From: Fimbriimonadaceae bacterium
Lineage (GTDB): Bacteria; Armatimonadota; Fimbriimonadia; Fimbriimonadales; Fimbriimonadaceae
Assembly (NCBI GenBank): GCA_020851885.1
Contig: JADZBW010000285.1
Span: 1 to 6,292, forward strand
Direction: 5' to 3'
Length of the DNA stretch: 6,292 bases
Position 1 is the stretch's first letter. Each line of letters opens with the position of its first letter. Position numbers and translations under genes: made by a program. Of this stretch, positions 6,182-6,292 are shown in pieces. The notes beneath the pieces are model-generated. The model searched no databases and had not been told where the DNA came from. It saw only the letters and a program-made list of their open reading frames with translations.

Positions 6182-6292
6182 CTACTTCTTCCGGTAGGTC
6201 CTCGTTGCTTGCAGGACCGCCTCGTACCGTGCAATGTAAGTTGCGACGTCTACCCGGGCAATGAAGCGCCCGATAACGTCCAATGCCAAATC
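6182..6292 (-). CDS. C-terminal end of a leftward gene (partial)
   Basis: Reading leftward from the right edge, 36 codons stay open and end at TAG (6184-6182). The peptide ends DVIGRFIARVDVATYIARYEAVLQATRTYRKK and looks like a closing amphipathic helix with a basic tail. Such endings occur in glycosyltransferases and many other proteins, so no product is named. Support for its being real is the helix-like composition, the clean convergent junction with upp, and the lack of any better use for these bases. The short length keeps confidence moderate. Confidence 0.5.
   Translation of the reverse strand, partial: DLALDVIGRFIARVDVATYIARYEAVLQATRTYRKK
6197..6218. repeat. Short inverted repeat just after upp
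   Basis: GGTCCT (6197-6202) and AGGACC (6213-6218) are perfect six-base inverted arms around a ten-base loop, beginning 15 bases after the upp stop. It could form a weak hairpin in the upp transcript, but no T-run follows, so it does not qualify as an intrinsic terminator. It lies within the partial leftward reading frame and may be chance. Confidence 0.3.

Noticed and set aside
1..6292. Defence system, toxin-antitoxin pair, CRISPR array, prophage or transposon
   Set aside because: No nuclease, transposase, integrase, direct-repeat array or tRNA-like structure was seen on either strand; base composition looks uniform across the window.

Overview
The window is compact bacterial DNA of moderately high GC (mid-50s percent by eye). 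It has almost no non-coding sequence, no RNA genes, no mobile element and no CRISPR array. Three genes are recognised with confidence: glmU, prs and upp. The taxon cannot be fixed from the sequence alone. The tight gene overlaps and the unfamiliar conserved membrane proteins beside glmU-prs would suit a less-studied phylum. Armatimonadota (Fimbriimonadia-like) is my guess from general impression, not a demonstrated assignment.

Layout. Six genes run leftward from 5453 to the left edge with no gap above about 20 bases. In transcription order they are glmU (UDP-GlcNAc synthesis), prs (PRPP synthesis), a two-helix membrane protein with a PH-like tail, a ~101-residue conserved-looking protein, a 323-residue membrane-anchored protein that resembles the uncharacterised DUF6754 family, a 296-residue protein with about seven membrane helices, and a single-pass protein that runs off the left edge. 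The last joints are TGATG, TAATG and TAATG stop/start overlaps, as in a translationally coupled operon. On the other side of a 107-base divergent spacer, upp (uracil salvage) runs rightward. Its stop codon abuts the stop codon of a leftward gene that enters from the right edge.

How the genes relate. glmU-prs is a familiar housekeeping pair: GlmU feeds peptidoglycan and surface polysaccharide synthesis, and Prs makes the PRPP used in nucleotide synthesis. The divergent upp product consumes PRPP, so PRPP supply and use sit back to back. The five membrane or small proteins downstream of prs have no function I can assign. Their overlaps and matched membrane topologies suggest one membrane assembly expressed with the two housekeeping genes. 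This module is the most interesting part of the window.
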